This document shows, piece by piece, positions 16,174 through 24,086 of a stretch of 33,184 nucleotides of DNA (position 1 is the first letter of the stretch; every line of letters begins with the position of its first letter). The position numbers and the translations under genes were made by a program. Origin of the DNA: Actinomycetes bacterium (GTDB lineage: Bacteria; Actinomycetota; Acidimicrobiia; Acidimicrobiales; RAAP-2). The stretch spans positions 1 to 33,184 of the forward strand of contig JAJZAC010000022.1 in NCBI GenBank assembly GCA_021799615.1, written 5' to 3'. The notes beneath the pieces are model-generated. The model was not told the DNA's origin. It searched no databases and saw only the letters and a list, made by a program, of their open reading frames with translations.

Positions 16174-18257
16174 GGCCGCGCCACCCCGTGGGCCGGCTCC
16201 GCCTCGGGCTCCGGCGCCGGCGCGTCCCGGCCGTACCCGGGCGTCCGCAGGGCGCCAAGCAGCCGGGCCCACAGCTCGCTGAACCGGCCGGCCAGGAAGT
16301 CGACGATCCCCTCCGGGTGGCGCGTGTAGCTGAGCGTGGCCAACCCGAACAGGACCGCCACCAGGCCCGCGTAGCGGGTCGGCAGCGTCGCCACCGCCCG
16401 CTGCAGCGTGGTGTACACCAGCCCGGCCACCACCGCGCCACCGATCGACCCGAGCCCGACGATGGCCGCCACCACCAGCAGGACGAGGGAGATCTCGTAG
16501 TTGAAGTCCTCGGGGACGAGCGATCCCTGCAGCGAGCCGTAGAGGGCACCGCCGACACCGGCGATGCCGGCCGAGATGGCGAACACGCCGATCCGCAACT
16601 TCCGGACGTCGATGCCCACCGACGACGCCGCCGTCTCACTGCCCCGCATGGCGAACAGGTAGCGGCCGGTCGTCCCGTCGCCGATCCGCTTGACCACGCC
16701 GGCCGACACCACCAGGAGGACGAGGGCGAGGATGAAGAACGGGCGGGCGGCGGCGAAGCGCACCGGTCCGATCGACGGCCGGGGGAGGCGCACGCCCGAG
16801 GCACCGTCACCCAGCCACGACACCGGGAAGAGGACGTTGTCGGCCAGCAGGGCGAAGGCCAGCGTGGCCAGCGCCAGCGGCAGGCCGGCCAGCCGCAGCG
16901 TGGGCAGGGCCACGATCACGCCGAGGAGGGCGGCCAGCGCCCCGCCCGCCACTCCGGCCACCAGCACGGGCCAGCCCATCTGGGTGGCCAGCTGGCCGGC
17001 GACGAACCCCCCCAGCCCGGCGAAGGAGGCCTGGCACAGGGAGATCTGTCCGCTCATGCCGGTGAGCAGGGTGAGCGACACGAAGACGGTGCCGAAGGCC
17101 AGGCCCTGGGTCATCGTCAGCAGCCAGTCGGCGGGAACCCAGGTGAGCGCGGACAGCACGGCCAGGGCGGCCAGGGTCCACGCCACCACGGTGGTGGGCC
17201 GCCTCACCGCCCGGGCCGCCAGCGACTCCGACGGGCCGGCCCCGAGAGCTCGGTGCCACAGGCCCACGGCCCGGGTGCCGACGTCGGCGCCGACGGCCAG
17301 CGCGCTGGCCGGGCGGTAGCGGCGGGCGTCCTCGACCATGGTGGAGGGCGGCGGATCGCACCCGGCCAGCGGGTCCTCGATACGGTTCCGCCGGCCGAAC
17401 GGCAGGAACACGAGGAGCACGATGAAGGGGAGCGAGGGGCGGAGACCCGAGGCGATCACCCCCGGCGGGAGGTAGCCGGCCAGCACCTGCTGGCCGATGC
17501 CGAGCGCCAGGCCTCCCCCCAGGGCCAGGGGGATGCTCTCGAAGCGGGCGATGACGGCGGCGGCGATGCCCCACACCAGGAGCACCGTGTAGTTCTGCGG
17601 GTCGATCTGCGAGTAGAGCGGCGCCAGGAGGACGCCGGCCAACCCGGCGAAGCAGCTCGAGATCACCCAGGCGGTGGCCCCGACCCGACCGGCGTTGATC
17701 CCCGACAACTCGACCAGTCGGGGGCTCTCCACCACCGCCCGCATCTGCAGGCCGAGGGGGGTGGCACGGGCCAGGACCAGCAGGAGGGCGACCACGGCGG
17801 CGGTGGCGACCATGATCGACAGCTCGAGGCCGCTCACCGGCACACCCAGCACGTGGGCATAGACCCGCTGGGCGTCGAGGAAGAGGGCCGGCGGGGCGAT
17901 GGTGGGTACCGAGCCGGCGATGATGAGCGCCAGCTGTGGCAGGGCGATGAGGAGGCCCAGCGACGGGACCAGTTTCACGATGGGGCTGGCCGTGCGTACC
18001 CGCCGGAACAGCAGGCGGTCGAGGGCCAGGCCCACGGCCGGGCCGAGCACCACGATCGCCAGCAGCGCGGCCGCCCACCGGGGCCACCCGTCGGAGATCA
18101 GCGACACGAAGGCCAGCCCGGAGACGAACGCCTGGGCGCCGAAGGCCAGGTTGAAGACCCCGGACGTCGTGTAGGTGAGGACCAGCCCGATCGCCATCAG
18201 GGCGAAGACGCACCCGAACGGGATCCCGGGGATGGCGTAGCCGAGGAGCTCGGTCAC
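16170..18257 (-). CDS. livHM: Fused LivH-LivM permease of the Liv ABC transporter
   Basis: A single 695-residue frame holding both permease subunits. Residues 1 to about 290 are LivH-like: GYAIPGIPFGCVFALMAIGL, YTTSGVFNLAFGAQ, SGINAGRVGATAWVISS. A hydrophilic linker (about 295-355, RNRIEDPLAGCDPPPS...) follows. Residues about 360-680 are LivM-like: LLTGMSGQISLCQASFAGLGGF, MRGSETAASSVGIDVRKLRIGVFAISAGIAGVGGALYGS. About 8 plus 8-10 membrane segments are expected. The tail is Pro/Glu-rich and cytoplasmic. GTG 18257 overlaps the binding-protein stop (GTGA). There is no stop or frame change at the junction, so the fusion is real in this sequence. Confidence 0.92.
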   Translation of the reverse strand: MTELLGYAIPGIPFGCVFALMAIGLVLTYTTSGVFNLAFGAQAFVSGLAFVSLISDGWPRWAAALLAIVVLGPAVGLALDRLLFRRVRTASPIVKLVPSLGLLIALPQLALIIAGSVPTIAPPALFLDAQRVYAHVLGVPVSGLELSIMVATAAVVALLLVLARATPLGLQMRAVVESPRLVELSGINAGRVGATAWVISSCFAGLAGVLLAPLYSQIDPQNYTVLLVWGIAAAVIARFESIPLALGGGLALGIGQQVLAGYLPPGVIASGLRPSLPFIVLLVFLPFGRRNRIEDPLAGCDPPPSTMVEDARRYRPASALAVGADVGTRAVGLWHRALGAGPSESLAARAVRRPTTVVAWTLAALAVLSALTWVPADWLLTMTQGLAFGTVFVSLTLLTGMSGQISLCQASFAGLGGFVAGQLATQMGWPVLVAGVAGGALAALLGVIVALPTLRLAGLPLALATLAFALLADNVLFPVSWLGDGASGVRLPRPSIGPVRFAAARPFFILALVLLVVSAGVVKRIGDGTTGRYLFAMRGSETAASSVGIDVRKLRIGVFAISAGIAGVGGALYGSLQGSLVPEDFNYEISLVLLVVAAIVGLGSIGGAVVAGLVYTTLQRAVATLPTRYAGLVAVLFGLATLSYTRHPEGIVDFLAGRFSELWARLLGALRTPGYGRDAPAPEPEAEPAHGVARP

Positions 18258-19573
18258 CGGCCGGGGACCCCCGGCGGGAGGGGCAGGGTCACCACCGAGT
18301 CGTGCGGGCCCACCTGCCGGCTGAAGCAGACGTAGGTGGAGCCGCCGGTGCCGTAGACGGGCACGAAGCGGCCGTGGCGGGCCTGGACGAACGACGAGCA
18401 GTTCAGGCTGGTGACCGCGCTGTGGGCCACCGTCCAGTTCACCGGCGGGATCGCCCCGTCGGCGTTGTAGTCGGTGAGGGCGTTGATGGCCGTGACCAGC
18501 GCGCTGCGGGTCACGTCCCGACCGATCAGCCGCAGGCCGGTCACGAACAGGTCGGCGCTGACCCAGCCGTCGAGTGCCGGCACGCTGGCCAGCGTTCCCG
18601 GCTCGTAACGGGCCATGGCCTGGTTGAAGTGGTCGATGCCCGGGTAGCGGCCCGGTTCCCGTGCGGTCACCTCGAAGGGGGTCTGCTGGAGCAGGAAGTA
18701 CGCGCCGTCCATGGCCGACTGGTGGGCCCGGAGGATCTGCTGGTCGTAGCCGTCGAGCCAGAATTGGGTGACGTCGCCCATGCCGTGCTGCTGCAGGGTC
18801 TCGGACAGCTTGATGTTCCCGGTCGAGTCCATGCAGGTGGCCACGAAGTTCACACCGTGCTGCGCCATGCGGGAGACGTCGGCGTCCAGGCTGGCCGTAC
18901 CGTAGGGGATGGAGGTGTCGATCACCGGCGTCGGGATGTGCCAGCGAGCGAAGGCGGCGATGATGCTGATGCAGCCCTGCGACGACTGGGCCACGTTGTA
19001 GGCGAGGACGGCAGCCCGCCGGACCCCGTTGTGGCGGGCCACGTAGACCACCTGGGGCATCGGTGAGGTGAAGTCGTTGTAGGAGCCGCCCACGCCGAAC
19101 ATGGTCGGGCCCGCCCACTGGGCGTTCGTGTTCTCCTGGATGCCGAACGTGGGAACGGCGTTGGCCTGGAGCACGGACGACCCCGTGAAGAACGGCGTTC
19201 CCACGCCCACCACGGCGAAGACCTTGTCCTGCACCAGTTGCTGGGCCGCGCTGAGGTCCCCGTTCGGGGACGTCCCGTCGTCGAGCCGGGGTCCGTAGAG
19301 GATCGTCCGGCCGTCGACCCCGCCGGCGGCGTTCACGGCGTCGAAGTAGGCGGCCGCTCCGGCCACCACCGGGGCGAACGACGAGCTGGCGAAGCCGCTC
19401 AGCGTGGCCAGGGCCCCCACCCGGATGGTGGTCGGGGTCACCCCGTCGGTATCACCCGCATGGGAGACGGCGGCATTGGGCGAGTTGCCGGAGAAGGCAA
19501 CCATGGCCACCACCAGGACCAGCACCACCAGTGGCACCGGCGCGACGGCGGCCCGCCGCCGCGTCACCACCAT
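18254..19573 (-). CDS. Liv-type ABC transporter substrate-binding protein
   Basis: A 439-residue periplasmic-binding-protein type I (Leu/Ile/Val-binding) family member that captures solute for the LivHMGF transporter. The N-terminus (TRRRAAVAPVPLVVLVLVVAMVAFSG) is a signal peptide or anchor without a lipobox cysteine, so it is not a typical lipoprotein. The mature part begins TIRVGALATLSG and continues with AAYFDAVNAAGGVDGRTI, VFAVVGVGTPFF and TFGIQENTNA, the normal order of the first lobe. ATG 19573 was chosen because the signal peptide begins there. The open frame extends upstream without homology. It is first in the tightly linked Liv set and 100 bases after the MaoC gene. The ligand is unknown. 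Confidence 0.88.
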   Translation of the reverse strand: MVVTRRRAAVAPVPLVVLVLVVAMVAFSGNSPNAAVSHAGDTDGVTPTTIRVGALATLSGFASSSFAPVVAGAAAYFDAVNAAGGVDGRTILYGPRLDDGTSPNGDLSAAQQLVQDKVFAVVGVGTPFFTGSSVLQANAVPTFGIQENTNAQWAGPTMFGVGGSYNDFTSPMPQVVYVARHNGVRRAAVLAYNVAQSSQGCISIIAAFARWHIPTPVIDTSIPYGTASLDADVSRMAQHGVNFVATCMDSTGNIKLSETLQQHGMGDVTQFWLDGYDQQILRAHQSAMDGAYFLLQQTPFEVTAREPGRYPGIDHFNQAMARYEPGTLASVPALDGWVSADLFVTGLRLIGRDVTRSALVTAINALTDYNADGAIPPVNWTVAHSAVTSLNCSSFVQARHGRFVPVYGTGGSTYVCFSRQVGPHDSVVTLPLPPGVPGR

Positions 19574-19611
19574 CGCGTCACCAGGGCCGGGTCGGGAGCC
19601 ATCCGGGGCCG

Positions 19612-19617
19612 ACCTTA
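19612..19617 (-). promoter_or_regulatory. Possible -10 box (TAAGGT) upstream of the Liv genes
   Basis: Minus-strand TAAGGT lies about 38 bases upstream of the binding-protein ATG in a 100-base gap. No recognisable -35 accompanies it. If real, the Liv genes can be transcribed separately from the MaoC/crotonase genes upstream. Confidence 0.35.
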
Positions 19618-19673
19618 GCGGGGGGTCCCGCCCGGATGGTTCCTCTCTCGTCCCGGGCCGGCGGGCCCCACCC

Positions 19674-20105
19674 TCAGCCCCGGCTGGGCAGCACGGCGGT
19701 CGCCGTCCCCACCACCTTCTGCTCGCCGGAGGCGTTGGCCAGAGCGACGTCCAGGTCGACGAGGTGGTCACCATCCTCGACCCGCGTCGCCGTCACCACG
19801 ATCGACGTCTCGAGCTCCTCGCCCGGCCACGTCTGCTTGGCGAAGCGCACCCCGAAGGCGCGGACGTTGCCGATCCCCACGAAGTCGGTGAGGGCGGTGC
19901 CCACCAGGCCCATGGAGAACATCCCGTGCCCGAACACGCTCGGCTGGCCGGCGGCGCGGGCCTGGACCTCGTCGTGGTGCATGGGGTTGAAGTCGCCCGA
20001 TGCACCGGCGTAGACGACCAGGTCCGTCCGCGTGAGGGTGTGACGGAGCACCGCCGCACGGTCCCCCACCGACACGTCCTCGAAGTGCAGCACGCCGTCA
20101 CTCAT
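19674..20105 (-). CDS. MaoC-like (R)-specific enoyl-CoA hydratase
   Basis: A 143-residue single hotdog-fold protein. The hydratase-2 motif is complete: YAGASGDFNPMHHD, with catalytic Asp38 and His43, followed by FGHGMFSMGLVG. This family hydrates trans-2-enoyl-CoA (or ACP) to the (R)-3-hydroxy product. Actinobacterial members often work as a heterodimer with an N-terminal MaoC (FAS1-like dehydratase) partner, and such a partner is encoded at 21153-21650. ATG 20105 follows AGGAGG about 12 bases upstream. Upstream is a repeat-containing gap and then the crotonase gene on the same strand, so one operon is plausible. Confidence 0.88.
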   Translation of the reverse strand: MSDGVLHFEDVSVGDRAAVLRHTLTRTDLVVYAGASGDFNPMHHDEVQARAAGQPSVFGHGMFSMGLVGTALTDFVGIGNVRAFGVRFAKQTWPGEELETSIVVTATRVEDGDHLVDLDVALANASGEQKVVGTATAVLPSRG

Positions 20106-20239
20106 CTCGTCACCGTCCCTCCTGTCGGCGCCGTTGCCGGACCTGCCGGTCCCCGCGCCAGGCGGCAGCATGGCCCCGGCGCACCCGTCCCGTCAACGTG
20201 GCCGCCGAGCCCGCCACCGTCGAGGCTCCCGCCGCCACC

Positions 20240-20314
20240 CGCCACCCGCCACCCGCCACACGGTCGCCACCCGCCACCCGCCACACGGTCGCCACCCGCC
20301 ACCCGCCACACGGT
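20240..20314. repeat. 25-bp intergenic tandem repeat (three copies)
   Basis: CGCCACCCGCCACCCGCCACACGGT recurs with an exact 25-bp period: the GGT falls at 20262, 20287 and 20312. Each copy is itself built of CGCCACC triplet-like subunits, which continue to about 20232. The last copy runs into the stop codon of the crotonase gene. The rest of the 20106-20239 gap holds only the ribosome site of the MaoC gene. Confidence 0.85.
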
Positions 20315-21156
20315 CACCACCCGCCGAACACCGGTGGGCGCCGCTCGGCGAAGGCAGCCAGCCCCTCGGCGCAGTCGGCGGTCCCCGTGACGAGCTCCTG
20401 GGCGGCCGCCTCCTCCCAGAACGCCGTGGACCGGTCGGACTCGAGCGCCCGGTTGGTCAGGTGCTTGATCGCACCGAGAGCGACGGTCGGTCCGGAGGCG
20501 AGCCGGGCGGCCCAGGCCCCCGCCGCGTCGAGAAGCTCGGCGCGGGGCACGACCCGGTTCACCAGTCCGAGGCGGGCCGCGTCGGCGGCCGATACCTCGT
20601 CCCCGAAGAAGAACAGCTCCTTGGCCCGCTGGGGACCGATCAGCCGGGTCAGCAGGTACGCGCCACCGGCGTCGGGGGCGATGCCCCGGCGGACGAACAC
20701 CTCGATGAAGCGCGCCTCCTCGGCCGCCACCACCAGGTCACAGGCCAGGGCCAGGTGCAGTCCCCCACCGGCGGCGGTGGCGTTCACGGCAGCGATGACC
20801 GGCTTCTCGCAGTCCTGGACGGCGGCCACCAGGCGCTGCCAGCCGGTGCGGATGAGGCGGGAGGCGTCGCCGACGGCGCGCTCGGGCGCACCCTCGGGGC
20901 GCGGCGTCGCCGGTGGGCGGCCGCGCAGGTCCGCACCGGTACAGAAGCCGCGGTCACCGGCACCGGTGAGCACCACGGCCCGCACGGCCAGGTCGCCGGA
21001 CGCCTCCTCCAACCACGCCGTCAGCTGGTCCCGCATGCCGGCCGTCAGCGCGTTCCCGGCGTCGGGCCGGTTCAGGGTCAGCCAGGCCACCCCGCCCTCG
21101 ACCCGACGGACGACGTCGCCGGCGGCAGGTGCGCTCCCCCCCGATCCCACGGTCAC
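20314..21156 (-). CDS. Crotonase-family enoyl-CoA hydratase/isomerase
   Basis: A 280-residue crotonase-fold protein. The CoA/oxyanion segments are GDRGFCTGADLRG and AAVNATAAGGGLHLALACDL. The two glutamates used by enoyl-CoA hydratase (in GGGCE and GQPE of the rat enzyme) are replaced by His and a non-acidic residue here. RRGIAPDAGGAYLLTRLIG retains the Asp position used by isomerases such as PaaG. An isomerase or other crotonase reaction is therefore more likely than simple hydration. GTG 21156 overlaps the MaoC-like stop (GTGA), so the two are co-translated. The C-terminus ends in RRPPVFGGW, normal for the family. Confidence 0.87.
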   Translation of the reverse strand: MTVGSGGSAPAAGDVVRRVEGGVAWLTLNRPDAGNALTAGMRDQLTAWLEEASGDLAVRAVVLTGAGDRGFCTGADLRGRPPATPRPEGAPERAVGDASRLIRTGWQRLVAAVQDCEKPVIAAVNATAAGGGLHLALACDLVVAAEEARFIEVFVRRGIAPDAGGAYLLTRLIGPQRAKELFFFGDEVSAADAARLGLVNRVVPRAELLDAAGAWAARLASGPTVALGAIKHLTNRALESDRSTAFWEEAAAQELVTGTADCAEGLAAFAERRPPVFGGW

Positions 21157-21650
21157 ACCCGGTGGATGACGTTCATGCGGGACGTGCACACGGGGTCGCC
21201 GGTGCCGTGCTCCCTCCACACCGTCTCCACCACGACGAAGGTCATGGTGGCGCCCTTGGACTCCTTGCGGTAGGCGTCGACCACCGTTCCCGTGCCCTCG
21301 AGGACGTCGCCGGCGAAGACCGGCCGGTGGTACGTGAAGGACTGCTCGCCGTGGAGGATCAACCCTCCCGAGGCCAGCAGGGGGCCGAGGGCGGCCACGA
21401 TGGGATTGGTCGCCGGCCCGTCGTCGTCCTGGAGCTCCGGGTAGCGCCCGAAGTTCTCCATGACGAAGGGATAGGTCGGCGGAGCCGGGATCCCGGGGAG
21501 CCCGGCCGCGGCCGCCGCCCGGGGGTCCCGATAGACAGGGCTGTCGTCGTGGACGGCGGCGGCGAACGTGGCGACGTGGCCCCGCTCCACCGTGATCACC
21601 GACCGTCCCGTCGGGGTGCCGATCAGTTCGGCAAGCTCGTCGTCTGCCAC
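21153..21650 (-). CDS. N-terminal-MaoC / FAS1-like dehydratase family protein
   Basis: A 165-residue hotdog-fold protein like the HadA/ChsH2-type partner subunits of actinobacterial heteromeric enoyl-CoA/ACP hydratases. The region HVATFAAAVHDDSPVYRDP aligns with the family's active-site helix but lacks the full hydratase-2 motif. Then AGLPGIPAPPTYPFVMENFG and LHGEQSFTYHRPVFAGDVLEG are characteristic. It probably supplies structure or substrate binding to the catalytic MaoC protein at 19674-20105. GTG 21650 follows GGGGGAGG with about 8 bases spacing, a good ribosome site. It is the first gene of the operon and divergent from the crotonase at 21809. Confidence 0.85.
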   Translation of the reverse strand: MADDELAELIGTPTGRSVITVERGHVATFAAAVHDDSPVYRDPRAAAAAGLPGIPAPPTYPFVMENFGRYPELQDDDGPATNPIVAALGPLLASGGLILHGEQSFTYHRPVFAGDVLEGTGTVVDAYRKESKGATMTFVVVETVWREHGTGDPVCTSRMNVIHRV

Positions 21651-21682
21651 CGGGTGTCCTCCCCCATCGCTCGTCCCGCCTC

Positions 21683-21700
21683 CACCGGCGTCCGCCGGTG
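21683..21700. promoter_or_regulatory. Perfect 8-bp inverted repeat, possible operator
   Basis: CACCGGCG, two bases (TC), CGCCGGTG: perfect 8-bp arms in the divergent intergenic region between the MaoC-like gene (minus) and the crotonase (plus). It lies 9 bases upstream of a TAGGGT hexamer, overlapping where a -35 would be. Such sites fit dimeric regulators, but GC-rich palindromes also arise by chance and no regulator gene is adjacent. Confidence 0.4.
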
Positions 21701-21709
21701 CCCAGGCAG

Positions 21710-21715
21710 TAGGGT
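21710..21715 (+). promoter_or_regulatory. Possible -10 box (TAGGGT) for the plus-strand crotonase
   Basis: TAGGGT sits 93 bases before the ATG at 21809, giving a leader of about 85 bases that is very GC-rich. No clear -35 is visible; the inverted repeat at 21683-21700 occupies that position. Confidence 0.3.
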
Positions 21716-21808
21716 GCCCGCTGCGCACCCCCGCGCGCAATCCCGGTCGGGACCCCGGGGTCGGGCGGGGGCCGGGGGACCACGCGACCACGAGGGGGTA
21801 CGCCCGCC

Positions 21809-22678
21809 ATGGCAACCATTCCGCCGTTCGAGACGCTGCGCTACGAGGAGTCCGACGCCGTCGCCTGGGTGACCCTCGACCGGCCCGAGGTGCACAACGC
21901 CTTCAACTCCACCATGCAGCTCGAGCTGCGGACGCTGTGGCGGCTGCTGCGCCGCCACGACCCCGTCCGCGTCGTCGTGCTCACCGGTGCCGGGGACCGG
22001 GCGTTCTGCACCGGGATCGACCGGGACGAGGCGCTGGGCGGCGCGGCCACACCCGCCGGTGACGGGGGTCCGCCCCCGGCGGCGCTGGGCGGCGAGCCCG
22101 TGTCCGTCGGCGCGGGGACGACGCCGTTCATGTTCGACGACCCCGGCGAGAACCTGGGCCCGAAGACGTGCGACCTGTGGAAGCCGGTGATCGCCGCCGT
22201 GAACGGGATGGCCTGCGGCGGTGCCTTCTACCTGCTCGGCGAGGTCGACTTCATCATCGCCGTGGAGTCCGCCACGTTCTTCGATCCCCACGTCACCTAC
22301 GGCATGGCTGCCGCGTTCGAACCCCTCCAGATGTCGGGGCGCCTGCCCTTCGGAGAGCTGGCGCGCCTCACCCTGCTGGGCGCGTCCGAGCGCATGTCGG
22401 CGGCCCGTGCCCACCAGGTGGGGCTGGTCTCGGAGCTCGCGTCGGACCTCGACGACCTGCGGGACCGGGCGTCGTGGGCCGCCTCGGCGGTGGCGTCGGC
22501 CCCGCCGCTCGCCGTCCAGGGGTCGTTGCGGGCCCTGTGGGCCGGGCGAGAGCTGGGCCGCTCCCAGGCGCTGGCACTCGGGTACGCCTTCGTGGGGCTG
22601 GGAAACGACGCCCGGTCGCTGGCCGAGGGTCAGGCGGCGTTCGCGTCGGGGCGCCGGGCCGACTGGCGGTTGCGCTGA
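21809..22678 (+). CDS. Divergent crotonase-family protein
   Basis: A 289-residue protein of the enoyl-CoA hydratase/isomerase superfamily. WVTLDRPEVHNAFNSTM, VVLTGAGDRAFCTGIDRDEA and KPVIAAVNGMACGGAFYLLG show the CoA-binding fold and oxyanion hole. Both hydratase glutamate positions are changed (the residue after GGA is Phe; ATFFDPHVTYGMA has His at the second). A Gly/Pro-rich insert (about residues 78-100) interrupts the usual loop after the first oxyanion segment. The exact reaction is unknown. GAGGGGG lies 10 bases before the ATG. It is divergent from the MaoC/crotonase operon and probably works in the same pathway. Confidence 0.83.
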   Translation: MATIPPFETLRYEESDAVAWVTLDRPEVHNAFNSTMQLELRTLWRLLRRHDPVRVVVLTGAGDRAFCTGIDRDEALGGAATPAGDGGPPPAALGGEPVSVGAGTTPFMFDDPGENLGPKTCDLWKPVIAAVNGMACGGAFYLLGEVDFIIAVESATFFDPHVTYGMAAAFEPLQMSGRLPFGELARLTLLGASERMSAARAHQVGLVSELASDLDDLRDRASWAASAVASAPPLAVQGSLRALWAGRELGRSQALALGYAFVGLGNDARSLAEGQAAFASGRRADWRLR

Positions 22679-22745
22679 GCGACCACGGCCGGAGCGCGGG
22701 ACCCGCCGCCCGGCACCCCCCACCCCGCCCGACAGGACCGGAGCA

Positions 22746-24086
22746 CTAGCTGGCGCCGTGCGCCGCCACGCCCTCCGGCCCGCCCCGTGCCAACCCGGCG
22801 GCGGCGGCGAACCGGGCGGCCCGGGCCCGGTAGCCGCCCTCGCCGTCGGGAGTCGGCGCGGCCGGCGAGAACAGCACGGCCCCACCGGCCGGCACCGAGG
22901 CGACCAGTAGCGCCACCGCCTCGTCGATCCCCCGTACCTCCGACGTCACCAGTCCCGGGCGGGCGGCGTCCAGCGCCTCGGCGAACCGGCCCGCGGCCGG
23001 CGGTACGGCGGCCACCACCAGCTCTCCCCGGTGCTGCCCGACCGCGGCGGCCAGGGGCCCGAGGTCCACTCCCCGGTCGGCACCCCCGACGATCAGCCCC
23101 ACCGCCCGGCCGTCGAAGGCGGCCAGGGTGGCGGCCGTGGCCGACGGGTTCGAGGCCAGGGCATCGTCGACGAACACCAGGCCTCCCCGCTCCCCGAGTG
23201 GGTGGGACCGAGAGGGAAGGGGGTCGAACCCGTCGAGGGCGGCAGCCACCGCCGGCGGGGGGACCGGACCGGCGAGGAGCACCGCGCCGGTCAGCGCGCC
23301 CGCCGCGTTGGTGGCGTTATGGGCGCCCGGGGCCCGGAAGCGCCCGAGGTCGGCCACCTCCTCGCCGTCGAGCACGAGCCGGCTCCCCGCCACCACCACC
23401 CGGCCCCCCCCACCGTAGAGGACCCGCCCGGCGAGTCCCGACGTCCGGGCCATCGCCTCGGCGCTCGACGTCGGCACGGCCACCGGGTGGTCGGGGACCG
23501 TCGTCACCAGGCGCAGCTTGTCCCGGTAGTACGCCTCGATCCCGCCGTGCCAGTCGAGGTGGTCGGGTGCCAGCATGGTGAGGACGGTGGCCGCGGCGCC
23601 CACCGTCACGTCGGCCGCCTGGTAGGAGGACACCTCCACCACGTAGGCGTCGTAGCCGGCGTCGCCGGTCAGCTCGGTGACGGGTGTGCCGATGTTCCCC
23701 GCCAGTGCCACCTCGAGGCCGGCGCCCCGGAGGATGGCCGCCGCCAGTGTCGCCGTGGTGCTCTTTCCCTTCGTCCCGGTCACCGCCAGGACCGGGCGCC
23801 CGGCCATCTCGGCCAGCCACAGTGCCATCGGTGTCGTCACCTCGACGCCGTGGCGCGCTGCGTCGATCAGCTCGGGCCGGTACCGACACACGCCGGGGGA
23901 GCGGACGACCACGTCCACCGATCGCAGGAGCCGCACCTCGGGGAGGACCACGTCGGGGCCGGACGGCCGATCGTCGACCAGGAGCGGGTCGCCGCCGCGC
24001 TCGCGCAGCAGGCGGGCGAACGCCGTGCCCTCGCTCCCCGTCCCCCAGACGGCCACCCGCACGCCGGTGAGGTCGTCGGCGATCAC
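22746..24086 (-). CDS. murD: MurD-family UDP-MurNAc-L-alanine:glutamate ligase (likely MurD2 type)
   Basis: A 446-residue Mur ligase that adds glutamate to UDP-MurNAc-L-Ala in the cytoplasm using ATP. N-terminal Rossmann domain (VAVWGTGSEGTAFARLL), ATP loop GTKGKST (104-110), EVSSYQ (151-156), LAPDHLDWH (172-180), and the C-terminal domain FVDDALASNPSATAATLAAF with GGADRG. DHLDWHG and EVSSYQ identify MurD rather than MurC/E/F. Because it is coupled by a GTGA overlap to a MurL-type epimerase, it may be the MurD2 form that uses L-glutamate, whose product MurL then epimerises. Specificity cannot be proven from sequence. Canonical murD normally sits in the division and wall cluster, which is not here. 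Confidence 0.88.
   Translation of the reverse strand: MIADDLTGVRVAVWGTGSEGTAFARLLRERGGDPLLVDDRPSGPDVVLPEVRLLRSVDVVVRSPGVCRYRPELIDAARHGVEVTTPMALWLAEMAGRPVLAVTGTKGKSTTATLAAAILRGAGLEVALAGNIGTPVTELTGDAGYDAYVVEVSSYQAADVTVGAAATVLTMLAPDHLDWHGGIEAYYRDKLRLVTTVPDHPVAVPTSSAEAMARTSGLAGRVLYGGGGRVVVAGSRLVLDGEEVADLGRFRAPGAHNATNAAGALTGAVLLAGPVPPPAVAAALDGFDPLPSRSHPLGERGGLVFVDDALASNPSATAATLAAFDGRAVGLIVGGADRGVDLGPLAAAVGQHRGELVVAAVPPAAGRFAEALDAARPGLVTSEVRGIDEAVALLVASVPAGGAVLFSPAAPTPDGEGGYRARAARFAAAAGLARGGPEGVAAHGAS

Noticed and set aside
16188-18335. 715-residue plus-strand open frame opposite the Liv permease
   Set aside because: Composed of His, Gln, Gly and Arg as expected from the antisense of a membrane protein gene. 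No domain recognised.
20232-20314. CRISPR-like short repeats
   Set aside because: The 25-bp units are adjacent with no unique spacers and are built from a simple CCACCCG pattern, so this is a tandem repeat.
22679-22745. Terminator between the plus-strand crotonase and murD
   Set aside because: The gap is GC-rich but I could not find arms longer than a few bases that pair convincingly.
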